A DNA stretch of 12,551 bases from JABDPF01 sp036351575 (lineage in GTDB: Bacteria > Pseudomonadota > Gammaproteobacteria > Xanthomonadales > SZUA-36), in the NCBI GenBank assembly GCA_036351575.1, contig JAZBPJ010000062.1:1-12551 (forward strand), read 5' to 3'. The translations under genes were made by a program, and so were the position numbers. This document shows positions 1 through 6,854 of the stretch, in pieces. The notes beneath the pieces were generated by a model. It did no database searches. It saw only the letters and a program-made list of their open reading frames with translations, and was not told where the DNA came from. Every line of letters starts with the position of its first letter. Position 1 is the stretch's first letter.

Positions 1-72
1 CAGTTCCAATCCCTGGAACCGGATATTGATCCGATTGAGGCCGATTCCTGCGGCCGGGCGACCCGTGTGTAA
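1..72 (+). CDS. Possible C-terminal end of an unidentified protein (partial)
   Basis: The first frame is open from the first base and ends at TAA (70-72). It gives 23 codons ending in ADSCGRATRV. The stretch is acidic, then basic at the very end, which is compatible with a protein tail, but it is far too short for a family to be recognised. Third-position GC is only moderately high. If real, it is the 3' end of a plus-strand gene convergent with the M23 peptidase gene. It could equally be non-coding. Confidence 0.25.
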   Translation, partial: QFQSLEPDIDPIEADSCGRATRV

Positions 73-181
73 CGCTGCGAGCGCCGTAGATGAATTAAGT
101 ATAGACCCTGGAATGATTTTATCCAGCGCGGCAGCTACCGTTCAGACGTCGAACGGCACCGCTTGTCGATTGTGTCAAAAT

Positions 182-202
182 CGGTCAGAAACTGCCGTTT
201 TT
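182..202. terminator. Weak hairpin with T-run between convergent genes
   Basis: CGG-t-CAG pairs with CTG-CCG across an AAA loop: six base pairs with one bulged T. Five T's (198-202) follow on the plus strand. An AAAAT run lies just before it, so the reverse orientation also ends in a short T-rich tract. It lies 24 bases past the M23 stop codon and about 110 bases past the possible plus-strand gene end. The stem is short, so activity is uncertain. Confidence 0.35.
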
Positions 203-225
203 CATGAAAGGTTGCTGATAACCGC

Positions 226-1047
226 TCAATCCAGCAGCGTCTGGGGGTCCACGCGCTTGTCCAGCCAGTTCATCCGCCAGTCGAGGTGCGGCCCGGTCGC
301 GCGGCCCGTGGCGCCAATTTCTCCAATCAGTTCAGCGGCTTCCAGGCGGTCTCCAACGGCGACGTGGATGCGGCTCAGGTGCAGGAAGGTCGAGGAAAGC
401 CCGTGACCGTGGTCCAGGATGACCGTGCCGCCGGAGTAATAAAGGTCGGGGTGGGCCAGCGTGATCACGCCGGCGGCGGGCGCGAGCACCGGGGTGCCTG
501 TGGGCGCCGCGATGTCGAGGCCCCAGTGCGGATTGCGCGGTTCGCCGTTGAGTATGCGCTGGCTGCCGTACACGCCGCTGATGCGTCCCTCGGCCGGCCA
601 GCCGAAACCCGCGGCAAAGTCGGTGCGTTCATCGCGCAGCGAGCGGGCCTTGCGCACCAGCGCGGCGTCGTTGCGAATCCGCTCCAGTGATTCGGGGTCC
701 GGGGTAACGGTCGCGGGCGGCAGCCCGTCCACGCGCTCGATGCGGAATTCACGCTCCTCGATTTCCAGCGTGCGGGTCTGCACGGAGCCGTCCGGCGCCT
801 CGGCCCGCAGCGTACGCGAGCCGCTTTCATCGCGCGCGAAAGCGATGAGGAAATCTCCCGTGTCCGCGACCATGATTTTTGAGCCGTCCAGCGACACCGA
901 GCTGCCCGGAGCGGCCTTGCCGACAAGAATGCCGCCCTGTACCGCCTTGCCGCTCAGCTCCAGCGCCGCCGCGGCAGCGGGAAAAAGCAGGGCAAGCAGG
1001 AGCAGAATGGCCCCCGCGTGGCGCGTGGAGTGAAGGCCGGAGCGCAA
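226..1047 (-). CDS. M23 family metallopeptidase, probable periplasmic peptidoglycan endopeptidase
   Basis: Read as 273 residues from a TTG start two bases beyond the mltD stop. The larger open frame continues into mltD, but starting here gives a basic N-terminus and a hydrophobic segment (residues 12-28, ending PAAAAA) that forms a good signal peptide. A middle region (about 29-145) is not recognised. The catalytic M23 (LytM-like) domain is about 148-270: HWGLD supplies zinc ligands H174 and D178, and FLHLS supplies H223. The usual closing HxH motif reads GPHLDW, giving H254 and D256, so the normal third zinc ligand His is Asp. M23 enzymes usually cut peptide cross-links in the cell wall, though some family members only activate amidases. 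It follows mltD directly and is probably cotranscribed and translationally coupled with it. The family is secure; activity and exact start are less so. Confidence 0.88.
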   Translation of the reverse strand: MRSGLHSTRHAGAILLLLALLFPAAAAALELSGKAVQGGILVGKAAPGSSVSLDGSKIMVADTGDFLIAFARDESGSRTLRAEAPDGSVQTRTLEIEEREFRIERVDGLPPATVTPDPESLERIRNDAALVRKARSLRDERTDFAAGFGWPAEGRISGVYGSQRILNGEPRNPHWGLDIAAPTGTPVLAPAAGVITLAHPDLYYSGGTVILDHGHGLSSTFLHLSRIHVAVGDRLEAAELIGEIGATGRATGPHLDWRMNWLDKRVDPQTLLD

Positions 1048-1049
1048 TT

Positions 1050-2621
1050 TCAGCGCACGATGCGCAGCGACTGGCCGGGCTGCAGCACGGTGTCGCTGCC
1101 GAGATCGTTCCAGCTCTGCAGGTCGTTGACGCGCACGTTGTACTTGCGCGCGATGCTCCACAGCGAGTCGCCGCGGCGCACCACGTAACGGGTCGTCCCG
1201 GAGGTCGCTTTACCCGGAATGGCCTGGCTGTGGTAAACCGTGATGGTTTTGCCGGCGCGCAGCTTGCGCGGGTCGGATATGTTGTTCCAGCGCTGCAGGT
1301 CTTTTACCGAGACGCGGTAGCGCCTGGCGATCACCGAGAGGCTCTCGCCCGGGCGCACCTTGTGCGTGACGCGGCGCGTGGACAGCAGGCCGGACTGCAG
1401 CTGCTGCAGTTCCATCGCGGCCTGCGTGTACAGCGGGTCGGCCTGGGCCTGGTCGTCACGCGGCAGGCGCAGCTTCTGGCCGACTTTCAGGAAATCCCCG
1501 TCCAGGTCGTTGGCCGTTCGCAGCACGGAAACCGGCACGCCGTGACGCGCCGAAATGTGCGACAGGGTGTCACCCGATTCGACCACCACCTGGTCCCAGC
1601 GCATCAGCGCGCTGGCGTCCACCTGCTGCATTTTTTCGCGCAGGGTGGCCGCGTTTTCCAGCGGCAGAACCACGCGGTGCGGGCCGCTGGGGGACGTGGC
1701 CCAGCGGTTGTAGCCCGGGTTCAGCGTGAACAGCACGTCGATGGGCACTTCCGCCATTTGCGAGACCAGCACCAGGTCGGCCTGCCGCCCGATATCGACG
1801 GCTTCGACCACGGCCTCGTTGGGCGTGGCCGGTATCTCGAAACCGTAGGCCTCGGGATCCTCGAACAGGCAGGTCAGGCCCAGGAGCTTGGGAACGTAGC
1901 CACGGGTTTCCCGCGGCAGGCGGATGTTCCAGAAATCAGCCGGTTTGCCGGCCTGGCGGTTTTTTCGGACCTGGCGGGCGACACGGTTTTCGCCGGAGTT
2001 GTAGCCGGCGAGCGCCAGCAGCCAGTCGCCGTCGAACATGTCGGCCATGTACTGCAGGTAGTCGAGCGCCGCGCCGGTGGAGGCGTAGACGTCGCGCCGG
2101 CCGTCGTACCACCAGTCCTGGGTCAGCCCGTAATTCTTGCCGGTGCCGGCGATGAACTGCCAGGTGCCGAGCGCGCGGCCGCTGGAATAGGCGAAGGGGT
2201 CGTAGGCCGATTCGACGATGGGGAGCAGGGCGATTTCGCCCGGCATGTCCCTTCGTTCCAATTCGCTGACAATGTGGTGGATCCAGGGCTGCGCGCGCTT
2301 GAAGATCCGGCCCATGTATTCGTCGTGGTCCGCGTACCAGCGCGCCCATTTCAGGGAAACTTCATGCTCGGAGCACTCCGGCAACGCGAAGTTGTCCACC
2401 ATGCGGTCCCAGACGGAGACCGGTTCGGGCTCGGCGCTTTCCTCGGGAATGAACAAGTGTTCGTCCACGGTAGCCGTTGAACTGGGCACCGTGAGGGGTT
2501 CGGCCGCAACGACCGTCAGTTCGGTTTCAGCGGGTTCAGTCGGCTGGCTGGTCGAGGCGCAGCCGGTCAACAGGAAGAGCAGCGCGATGAAAGTGGTCTT
2601 GAGGTGCAAAGTATCACTCAA
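1050..2621 (-). CDS. mltD: Membrane-bound lytic murein transglycosylase D with three LysM repeats
   Basis: A 523-residue outer-membrane lipoprotein that cleaves peptidoglycan glycan strands to give 1,6-anhydromuramic acid ends. The signal peptide ends in lipobox LTGC (lipidated C21). The SLT (goose-lysozyme-like) catalytic domain spans about 108-225, with catalytic Glu in ESAYD (E137), then SGRALGTWQF and LALAGYNSGE, all family hallmarks. Three LysM glycan-binding repeats lie at about 345-387, 419-463 and 478-522. E. coli MltD is shorter (about 450 residues). The longest reading starts at TTG (2621) and has no in-frame ATG and no clear ribosome site. A second in-frame TTG (2609) follows a weak GAG seven bases away and leaves a longer leader after the predicted promoter, so the start could be there (519 residues). 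It lies downstream of gloB on the same strand, as in E. coli, but seems to have its own promoter. Confidence 0.96.
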   Translation of the reverse strand: MSDTLHLKTTFIALLFLLTGCASTSQPTEPAETELTVVAAEPLTVPSSTATVDEHLFIPEESAEPEPVSVWDRMVDNFALPECSEHEVSLKWARWYADHDEYMGRIFKRAQPWIHHIVSELERRDMPGEIALLPIVESAYDPFAYSSGRALGTWQFIAGTGKNYGLTQDWWYDGRRDVYASTGAALDYLQYMADMFDGDWLLALAGYNSGENRVARQVRKNRQAGKPADFWNIRLPRETRGYVPKLLGLTCLFEDPEAYGFEIPATPNEAVVEAVDIGRQADLVLVSQMAEVPIDVLFTLNPGYNRWATSPSGPHRVVLPLENAATLREKMQQVDASALMRWDQVVVESGDTLSHISARHGVPVSVLRTANDLDGDFLKVGQKLRLPRDDQAQADPLYTQAAMELQQLQSGLLSTRRVTHKVRPGESLSVIARRYRVSVKDLQRWNNISDPRKLRAGKTITVYHSQAIPGKATSGTTRYVVRRGDSLWSIARKYNVRVNDLQSWNDLGSDTVLQPGQSLRIVR

Positions 2622-2639
2622 TCTGATGATTTTTCAGCC

Positions 2640-2667
2640 ATTATCCGCTTCATAAGCACGGGGTCAA
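2640..2667 (-). promoter_or_regulatory. Predicted sigma-70 promoter of mltD
   Basis: On the minus strand, TTGACC (2667-2662) is separated by 16 bases from GATAAT (2645-2640). Each hexamer matches the consensus at five of six positions. Transcription would begin near 2633, about 12 bases before the first possible TTG start of mltD and about 24 before the second. The short leader is an argument for the second start. Confidence 0.5.
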
Positions 2668-2691
2668 GTCACTTTGTGTCGAAACAGTGAC
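2668..2691. repeat. Interrupted inverted repeat next to the mltD promoter
   Basis: GTCACT and AGTGAC form a perfect six-base inverted repeat with a 12-base spacer. One arm directly abuts the predicted -35 box of mltD. The element lies between the gloB stop and the mltD promoter. It could be an operator for mltD, or a hairpin reducing read-through from gloB. There is no T-run, so it is not a standard terminator. Confidence 0.35.
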
Positions 2692-2713
2692 GATAAGGGG
2701 GCGTTGTTCCGGT

Positions 2714-3484
2714 TCAGAAGCCGTCCTTCCAGGCGCGGATCACCGCCAGCGTGGAATCGCCGGCGCAGGCCGCTGTATCGCGCTGCCGCGCCGCGTTCAC
2801 GACGCTTGCTTCGCGGGTGCGCAGGAAGGGATTGACCTTCAATTCTTGCGCCAGCGTGCTGGGCAGGGTGATGCGACCCTCGGCCCTGCATCTTTTCACT
2901 TCCGCGGCCCTGCGCTGCAGGTCGGGGTTGCCGGGTTCGACCGCGAGCGCAAATTCGCAGTTGGACAGGGTGTATTCATGGGCGCAGTACACCCGGGTTG
3001 CGGACGGCAGGGCGGCGATCCGGTCCAGCGAGTCCTGCATCTGCGCCGGGCTGCCCTCGAACAGCCGGCCGCAGCCGACGCTGAACAGCGTGTCGCCGCA
3101 GAACAGGCAGCCGTGGCCGTGAAAAGCGATGTGGCTGGCCGTGTGCCCGGGCACTTCCATGACGGCAAAATCGATACCCAGCGCCGCCAGTTCGACGGTT
3201 TCGCCGTCGCCGAGCGCGGTGATCCTGGCGCCGATGCGCGGATCGTCTGGCCCGAAAACCGCGGCGCCGGTCGCCTCGACCAGTTGCGTCACGCCGCCGA
3301 TGTGGTCAGCATGGTGGTGGGTCAGCAGGATGGCGGCCAGGTCGAGGCCGTCCCGCTGAAGTTTTTCCAGGACCGGGTTGGCGTCGCCGGGGTCGACGAC
3401 GGCGCAGTGTCTTCCACCGGTTGAAATCAGCCAGATATAATTATCGGCAAACGCGGGTATGGCAGCGACCTTCAGTTCCGGCAT
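2714..3484 (-). CDS. gloB: Hydroxyacylglutathione hydrolase (glyoxalase II)
   Basis: A 256-residue cytoplasmic enzyme that hydrolyses S-D-lactoylglutathione to D-lactate and glutathione, the second step of glyoxalase detoxification of methylglyoxal. The metallo-beta-lactamase fold has the signature THHHADH at 55-61. The binuclear metal ligands appear complete: H56, H58, D60, H61, H114 (GHTASH), D131 (CGDTLF) and H169 (CAHEYT). The C-terminal substrate-binding region carries the family's KVNPFLR motif (216-222). Length matches the family (about 250). The open frame runs far upstream, antisense to the next gene, but ATG at 3484 with GGAG seven bases before it is the natural start. It is divergent from the yafS-like gene and upstream of mltD, as in E. 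coli. Confidence 0.97.
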   Translation of the reverse strand: MPELKVAAIPAFADNYIWLISTGGRHCAVVDPGDANPVLEKLQRDGLDLAAILLTHHHADHIGGVTQLVEATGAAVFGPDDPRIGARITALGDGETVELAALGIDFAVMEVPGHTASHIAFHGHGCLFCGDTLFSVGCGRLFEGSPAQMQDSLDRIAALPSATRVYCAHEYTLSNCEFALAVEPGNPDLQRRAAEVKRCRAEGRITLPSTLAQELKVNPFLRTREASVVNAARQRDTAACAGDSTLAVIRAWKDGF

Positions 3485-3508
3485 GACAGGCTCCGTTGGT
3501 TTTCGTTC

Positions 3509-3525
3509 GGCGTGTGAATCACGCC
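3509..3525. repeat. Perfect inverted repeat in the gloB/yafS-like divergent intergenic region
   Basis: GGCGTG and CACGCC form six-base arms around a five-base spacer (TGAAT). The element sits in the middle of the 93-bp gap between two divergent genes, just downstream of the predicted gloB -10 element. That fits an operator or a leader hairpin in the gloB message. The regulator is unknown. Confidence 0.4.
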
Positions 3526-3536
3526 CGGGACCGCGA

Positions 3537-3542
3537 ATTTTA
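3537..3542 (-). promoter_or_regulatory. Candidate extended -10 element for gloB
   Basis: The minus strand reads TGTTAAAAT: a TG one base before TAAAAT, which matches TATAAT at five of six positions. No convincing -35 box is present at the usual distance, so this would be an extended -10 promoter. Transcription would start near 3530, giving a leader of about 46 bases that contains the inverted repeat at 3509-3525. Confidence 0.3.
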
Positions 3543-3577
3543 ACAGACAAGAACAACAGAAAACCGGGAAGCGGGTA

Positions 3578-4243
3578 TTGAGCCAGAGAGACAGCCAGTC
3601 CAGTTTGAACAGCCTCAAATCCCTGTCCGAGGGCCTGTTGCGCGGCGCGGGACTGTCGGGCCGGCGCGGCAACGTGCTCGAAATCCGTCACGATTTCGCC
3701 CCCCGTTTCGACCAGCCCTTTCTGCATTGCGCCGACGAGGGCTTCGGCGTCTCGCTCAGCCTGACCTGCGCCCGGGAGGGTGATCCCGAGCAGAGCGTGT
3801 GCTGCGATTCCGCACTGCTGCCGTTCCAGGGCGGCGCGTTTCGCGCGGTCGTGCTCCACCACGTGATTTCCGATGGTTTCGAGCCGGAACTGGCCGAGGC
3901 CTGCCGGGTCCTGCAAAGCAACGGCACCCTCGTCGTGCTCGGCCTCAACCGCATGGCCTGGCGTTACCGTTTCCAGGATAAGGAAAGGCCGCTGCCGGGG
4001 CTGGCGCCGCTGGCCGTGCGCAACCGGCTGGTCAGCCTGGGCATGAGCATGCGGGGTTTTGCCGGCGCCGGTCTCGGCGGACGCCAGGCGCCCGCCTTGC
4101 TGCGCAGCGGGGCGGGTGCGGCCTGCCTGCCGCTGGCCGACCTGCTGATCCTCGAGGCCTGCAAAGAAGGCGGCCCGCTGTTGACCCCGCTGCGCCGGGC
4201 CAAGGGTGCGGCCGTTGTCCAGTCCTTGCTGGCGGCCGAATGA
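3578..4243 (+). CDS. YafS-like SAM-dependent methyltransferase-fold protein
   Basis: 221 residues from a TTG start (the next in-frame ATG is at codon 126), with GGGAAG six bases upstream. Its position between gloB and rnhA-dnaQ is that of E. coli yafS (240 residues), a putative class I methyltransferase of unknown substrate. The fold's later part is visible: LLPFQGGAFRAVVLHHVI at 80-97 corresponds to the motif around strand 4, and EACRVLQSNGTLVVLGLN at 107-124 to the conserved xxRVLxPxGxLVV segment. The expected glycine-rich SAM-binding loop (E/DxGxG) is not seen; NVLEIRHDFAPRF (32-44) occupies its place. The protein may bind SAM weakly or differently, or may have lost activity. It is first in an operon with rnhA (13-base gap) and dnaQ. 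Family placement rests mainly on context and the C-terminal motifs. Confidence 0.8.
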   Translation: MSQRDSQSSLNSLKSLSEGLLRGAGLSGRRGNVLEIRHDFAPRFDQPFLHCADEGFGVSLSLTCAREGDPEQSVCCDSALLPFQGGAFRAVVLHHVISDGFEPELAEACRVLQSNGTLVVLGLNRMAWRYRFQDKERPLPGLAPLAVRNRLVSLGMSMRGFAGAGLGGRQAPALLRSGAGAACLPLADLLILEACKEGGPLLTPLRRAKGAAVVQSLLAAE

Positions 4244-4256
4244 GGAACCCGGGCCA

Positions 4257-4691
4257 ATGAGCAAGGGCGAAGCGGTCGTGATTTACACCGACGGGGCCTG
4301 CAGCGGCAACCCCGGTCCGGGCGGATGGGGCAGCGTGATGCTGTACCGCGGGCACCGCCGGGAACTTTCCGGGGGCGAAAAGCAGACCACCAACAACCGC
4401 ATGGAAATGATGGCCGTGATCGCCGCGCTGGAAACGCTCAAGCGTTCGTGTAAGGTATGCGTCCACACGGACTCGACGTACGTGATGAAAGGCATGACCG
4501 AGTGGCTTGAAAGTTGGAAAGCGCGCGGATGGAAGACCGCTGCGAAGAAGCCGGTGCTGAACGAGGACCTGTGGCGCCGACTCGATGAAGCGGCCGCGCG
4601 GCACGAGCTCGAGTGGCGCTGGGTCAAGGGGCACAGCGGCGTGCCGGAAAACGAACGGGCCGACGAACTGGCGAGGAAAGCAATACCTTGA
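4257..4691 (+). CDS. rnhA: Ribonuclease HI
   Basis: A 144-residue cytoplasmic endonuclease that degrades the RNA strand of RNA-DNA hybrids, removing R-loops and leftover primers. The four acidic metal-binding residues are all present: D12 (YTDGACSGNPGPGGWG), E50 (TTNNRMEMMA), D72 (HTDSTYV) and D136 (ERADELA). The assisting His is H126 in WVKGHSG. The basic handle region (ESWKARGWKTAAKKPV, about 85-100) typical of proteobacterial RNase HI is retained. An open frame extends 17 codons upstream, but ATG at 4257, with GAGGAA about nine bases before it, aligns with the family N-terminus. Its stop overlaps the dnaQ start by four bases. Confidence 0.98.
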   Translation: MSKGEAVVIYTDGACSGNPGPGGWGSVMLYRGHRRELSGGEKQTTNNRMEMMAVIAALETLKRSCKVCVHTDSTYVMKGMTEWLESWKARGWKTAAKKPVLNEDLWRRLDEAAARHELEWRWVKGHSGVPENERADELARKAIP

Positions 4692-5395
4692 AGCAGATCA
4701 TACTGGATACCGAAACCACGGGCCTGGAGCCGTCAGAAGGACACCGGGTCATTGAAATCGGCTGCGTCGAACTGGTCGACCGGCGCGTCAGCCAGAACCG
4801 TTACCACCAGTACCTGAACCCCGGCCGCGAGATCGAGGACGGCGCGCTCGAAGTGCACGGCATCAGCGGGGAATTCCTCGCCGACAAGCCGGTTTTCGAG
4901 GACGTGGTCGACGATTTCCTGGCCTTCGTGGCCGGCGCGGAACTGATCATTCACAACGCGCCGTTCGACGTCGGCTTCATCGACAACGAACTCGCCCTGA
5001 TGGGCCGCGAGGACCGCCTCGCCGACCACTGCACCGTGCTGGACACGCTGGAGATGGCGCGCGACCTGCACCCGGGCCAGCGCAACAGCCTGGATGCCCT
5101 GTGCAAGCGCTACGATGTCGACAACTCCAGCCGTACCCTGCACGGCGCCCTGCTGGACGCGGAGATCCTGGGTGACGTGTACCTGGCGATGACCGGCGGG
5201 CAGAGCGACCTCGGCCTCAGTTTCGACGGCGTCAACGACGAGTCGCACGACGCCGTGCGCGAACTGGTCGAAAAACCGCAGCTTTTCGTTCTCAAAGCCA
5301 GCGCGGATGAAATCGCGGCCCACGAAGAACGCCTGCGCCAGATCGACGAGGCGTCGGGCGGCAAGTGCGCCTGGAAACGGGCCCGCTCGGGCTGA
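4688..5395 (+). CDS. dnaQ: DNA polymerase III epsilon subunit (3'-5' proofreading exonuclease)
   Basis: 235 residues, close to E. coli DnaQ (243). It is the proofreading exonuclease of the replicative polymerase core. The DEDDh catalytic set is complete: D7 and E9 (LDTETTG), D94 (HNAPFDVGF), H152 and D157 (LHGALLDAEIL). The C-terminal part (about 180-235) would carry the contact to the polymerase alpha subunit. The start chosen is TTG at 4688, overlapping the rnhA stop as TTGA, with AGGAAAG seven bases upstream. This puts the first catalytic Asp near the N-terminus as expected. The longer open frame inside rnhA is rejected. The overlap indicates translational coupling to rnhA. In E. coli the two genes are divergent, so this arrangement differs from that reference. 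Confidence 0.97.
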   Translation: MKQIILDTETTGLEPSEGHRVIEIGCVELVDRRVSQNRYHQYLNPGREIEDGALEVHGISGEFLADKPVFEDVVDDFLAFVAGAELIIHNAPFDVGFIDNELALMGREDRLADHCTVLDTLEMARDLHPGQRNSLDALCKRYDVDNSSRTLHGALLDAEILGDVYLAMTGGQSDLGLSFDGVNDESHDAVRELVEKPQLFVLKASADEIAAHEERLRQIDEASGGKCAWKRARSG

Positions 5396-5410
5396 AGAAG
5401 CAAAACGCGT

Positions 5411-6820
5411 TCAGGGCGCCGCGCCGGTCGCGAGCAGCGGGTGTTCGCGGGTATCCATCCAGACAAGAGTGTCGTAATAACTCCGGACATTGGCGACAAA
5501 CTGCCGTGCTTCGTGACCGCGCGCATAACCGTAGCGCGTATCGCGGTAGTAGCGTTCCTGGGTGATCAGCTCCAGCCGCTTTTTGACCTCCTCCCACGAG
5601 TCCGGGTCGCCGCCCTGGCGCTGCGTCAGCACGCGCACGTCCTCCAGGTGGCCCATGCCCATGTTGTAGGCGGCCAGCGCCATCCAGGTCCGGTCGGGCT
5701 CGGGTATGCGATCGGGTATGCGCTCGCGCAGGTCCACGAGGTAACGCGCGCCGCCGTCGACGCTCTGGCGGGGGTCCAGGCGGTCGGTGACGCCCAGGTG
5801 ATCGGCGGTTTTCAACGTCAGCATCATCAGGCCGCGCACGCCGGTATAGGAGGATGCCGCCGGGTCCCAGTGCGACTCCTGGTAGCTGATCGCAGCCAGC
5901 AGCCGCCAGTCCAGCCCGTAGGCCTCGGCGGTCTCCCTGAAAATCGGCACCAGCGGCGGCAGCCGCCGGCGCAGCTGGCGCGTAAAGGTGTGCATGCCGA
6001 CGCGGTCCATGCGGGCCTCAGCGCCGTAAAACGCCTCGAGCAGGGGCTGCAGCGATCCGAGTTTTTCGAGTTCCTGAAAATAGCGCTGCGCCGCGTCGGC
6101 CAGGCTGCGGTCTTCCCCGCCGGGAAAAGCCCAGGCCTGGCCTGACAAGTCGGGCAGTTCAAAACCAACGGAGACACGCGGGTAGAAGTGTCCGTTCAGC
6201 TCGTAGATGGTCGAATCGACCAGGGTGGCGTCGATGGCGCCATCGGACACCGCGAGCAGCAATTCCTCCATGCCGACATCGTCGCGCGGTTCCCAGCTGA
6301 GCTCCGGCAGGTCCATGCGCGCCAGCTCAAGGGTCTCTTCATAAATGCTGTCCGTGATGACCATCAGCTTCAGGCCGACGAGGTCCTCGAAACCGCGCAG
6401 CCGTTTCTGTCCGCGGCGGTAAAGGACCAGGATCGAGCTTTGCTGGTAATCCGGCCCGAAGTTGAAGCGCTCCTCGCGCTCGGGCGTGCGCGAGAGGTTG
6501 GCCGCGATCAGGTCCCCGGCCCCGGCTTCCAGCAGTTCCGGCAGTTCCCGGAACGACTGCGCGGGAACGATATTCAGCTCCACGCCCAGGAATTCGGCAA
6601 AGCCACGTACGAGCTCGACCTCCAGGCCGGTGGGGCCGTCCGGGCCGATGTAGTAGGTGCTGGCGCCGTTGCGCGTCAGCATGGTCAGTTCACCGCGCTG
6701 CTTGACCTTGTCGAGCTGGTTCGGCCGGTCCTGGCCGGAGTAGCCCAGGAACAGCAGAATGGCAAGCGCGACAAGCGGCCCGGGTTTGAAACGACTGCCG
6801 TCGAACAGGGGCCGGATCAT
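5411..6820 (-). CDS. mltF: Membrane-bound lytic transglycosylase F
   Basis: A 469-residue envelope enzyme with the two-domain MltF layout. A signal or anchor helix lies at about 14-27. A periplasmic solute-binding (SBP_bac_3-like) domain spans about 38-268; it starts DKVKQRGELTMLTRNG and is regulatory in this family. A C-terminal SLT lytic transglycosylase domain spans about 290-455, with catalytic Glu in SYQESHWDP (E315), then YTGVRGLMMLT and MALAAYNMGMGHLED. It cleaves glycan strands non-hydrolytically. Length is near E. coli MltF (518) but somewhat shorter. The ATG start lacks a strong ribosome site. It begins 34 bases after the pilE-like stop on the same strand and may be cotranscribed with it. 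It is convergent with dnaQ, with only 15 bases between the stops and no clear terminator there. Confidence 0.95.
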   Translation of the reverse strand: MIRPLFDGSRFKPGPLVALAILLFLGYSGQDRPNQLDKVKQRGELTMLTRNGASTYYIGPDGPTGLEVELVRGFAEFLGVELNIVPAQSFRELPELLEAGAGDLIAANLSRTPEREERFNFGPDYQQSSILVLYRRGQKRLRGFEDLVGLKLMVITDSIYEETLELARMDLPELSWEPRDDVGMEELLLAVSDGAIDATLVDSTIYELNGHFYPRVSVGFELPDLSGQAWAFPGGEDRSLADAAQRYFQELEKLGSLQPLLEAFYGAEARMDRVGMHTFTRQLRRRLPPLVPIFRETAEAYGLDWRLLAAISYQESHWDPAASSYTGVRGLMMLTLKTADHLGVTDRLDPRQSVDGGARYLVDLRERIPDRIPEPDRTWMALAAYNMGMGHLEDVRVLTQRQGGDPDSWEEVKKRLELITQERYYRDTRYGYARGHEARQFVANVRSYYDTLVWMDTREHPLLATGAAP

Positions 6821-6854
6821 CGGGTCTACAGGCCTGCAGGGCGGTCAGGAGGCC

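Noticed and set aside
26..406. A plus-strand open frame of 126 codons at the left end
   Set aside because: More than a third of it is antisense to the M23 peptidase gene, its composition is Ser/Arg/Ala-rich, and no ribosome site or domain is visible.
879..2480. A long open frame (533 codons) on the plus strand opposite mltD
   Set aside because: It is the complement of a secure gene. Its product is repetitive in V, Q, H, R and G with no domain, as expected from antisense reading of GC-rich coding DNA.
3485..4264. N-terminal extension of the gloB frame to 516 residues
   Set aside because: The extra 260 codons are antisense to the yafS-like gene, and glyoxalase II is normally about 250 residues. 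ATG at 3484 with a ribosome site fits.
5390..5415. A terminator between convergent dnaQ and mltF
   Set aside because: Only 15 bases separate the stops, and no stem followed by a T-run is present in either direction.
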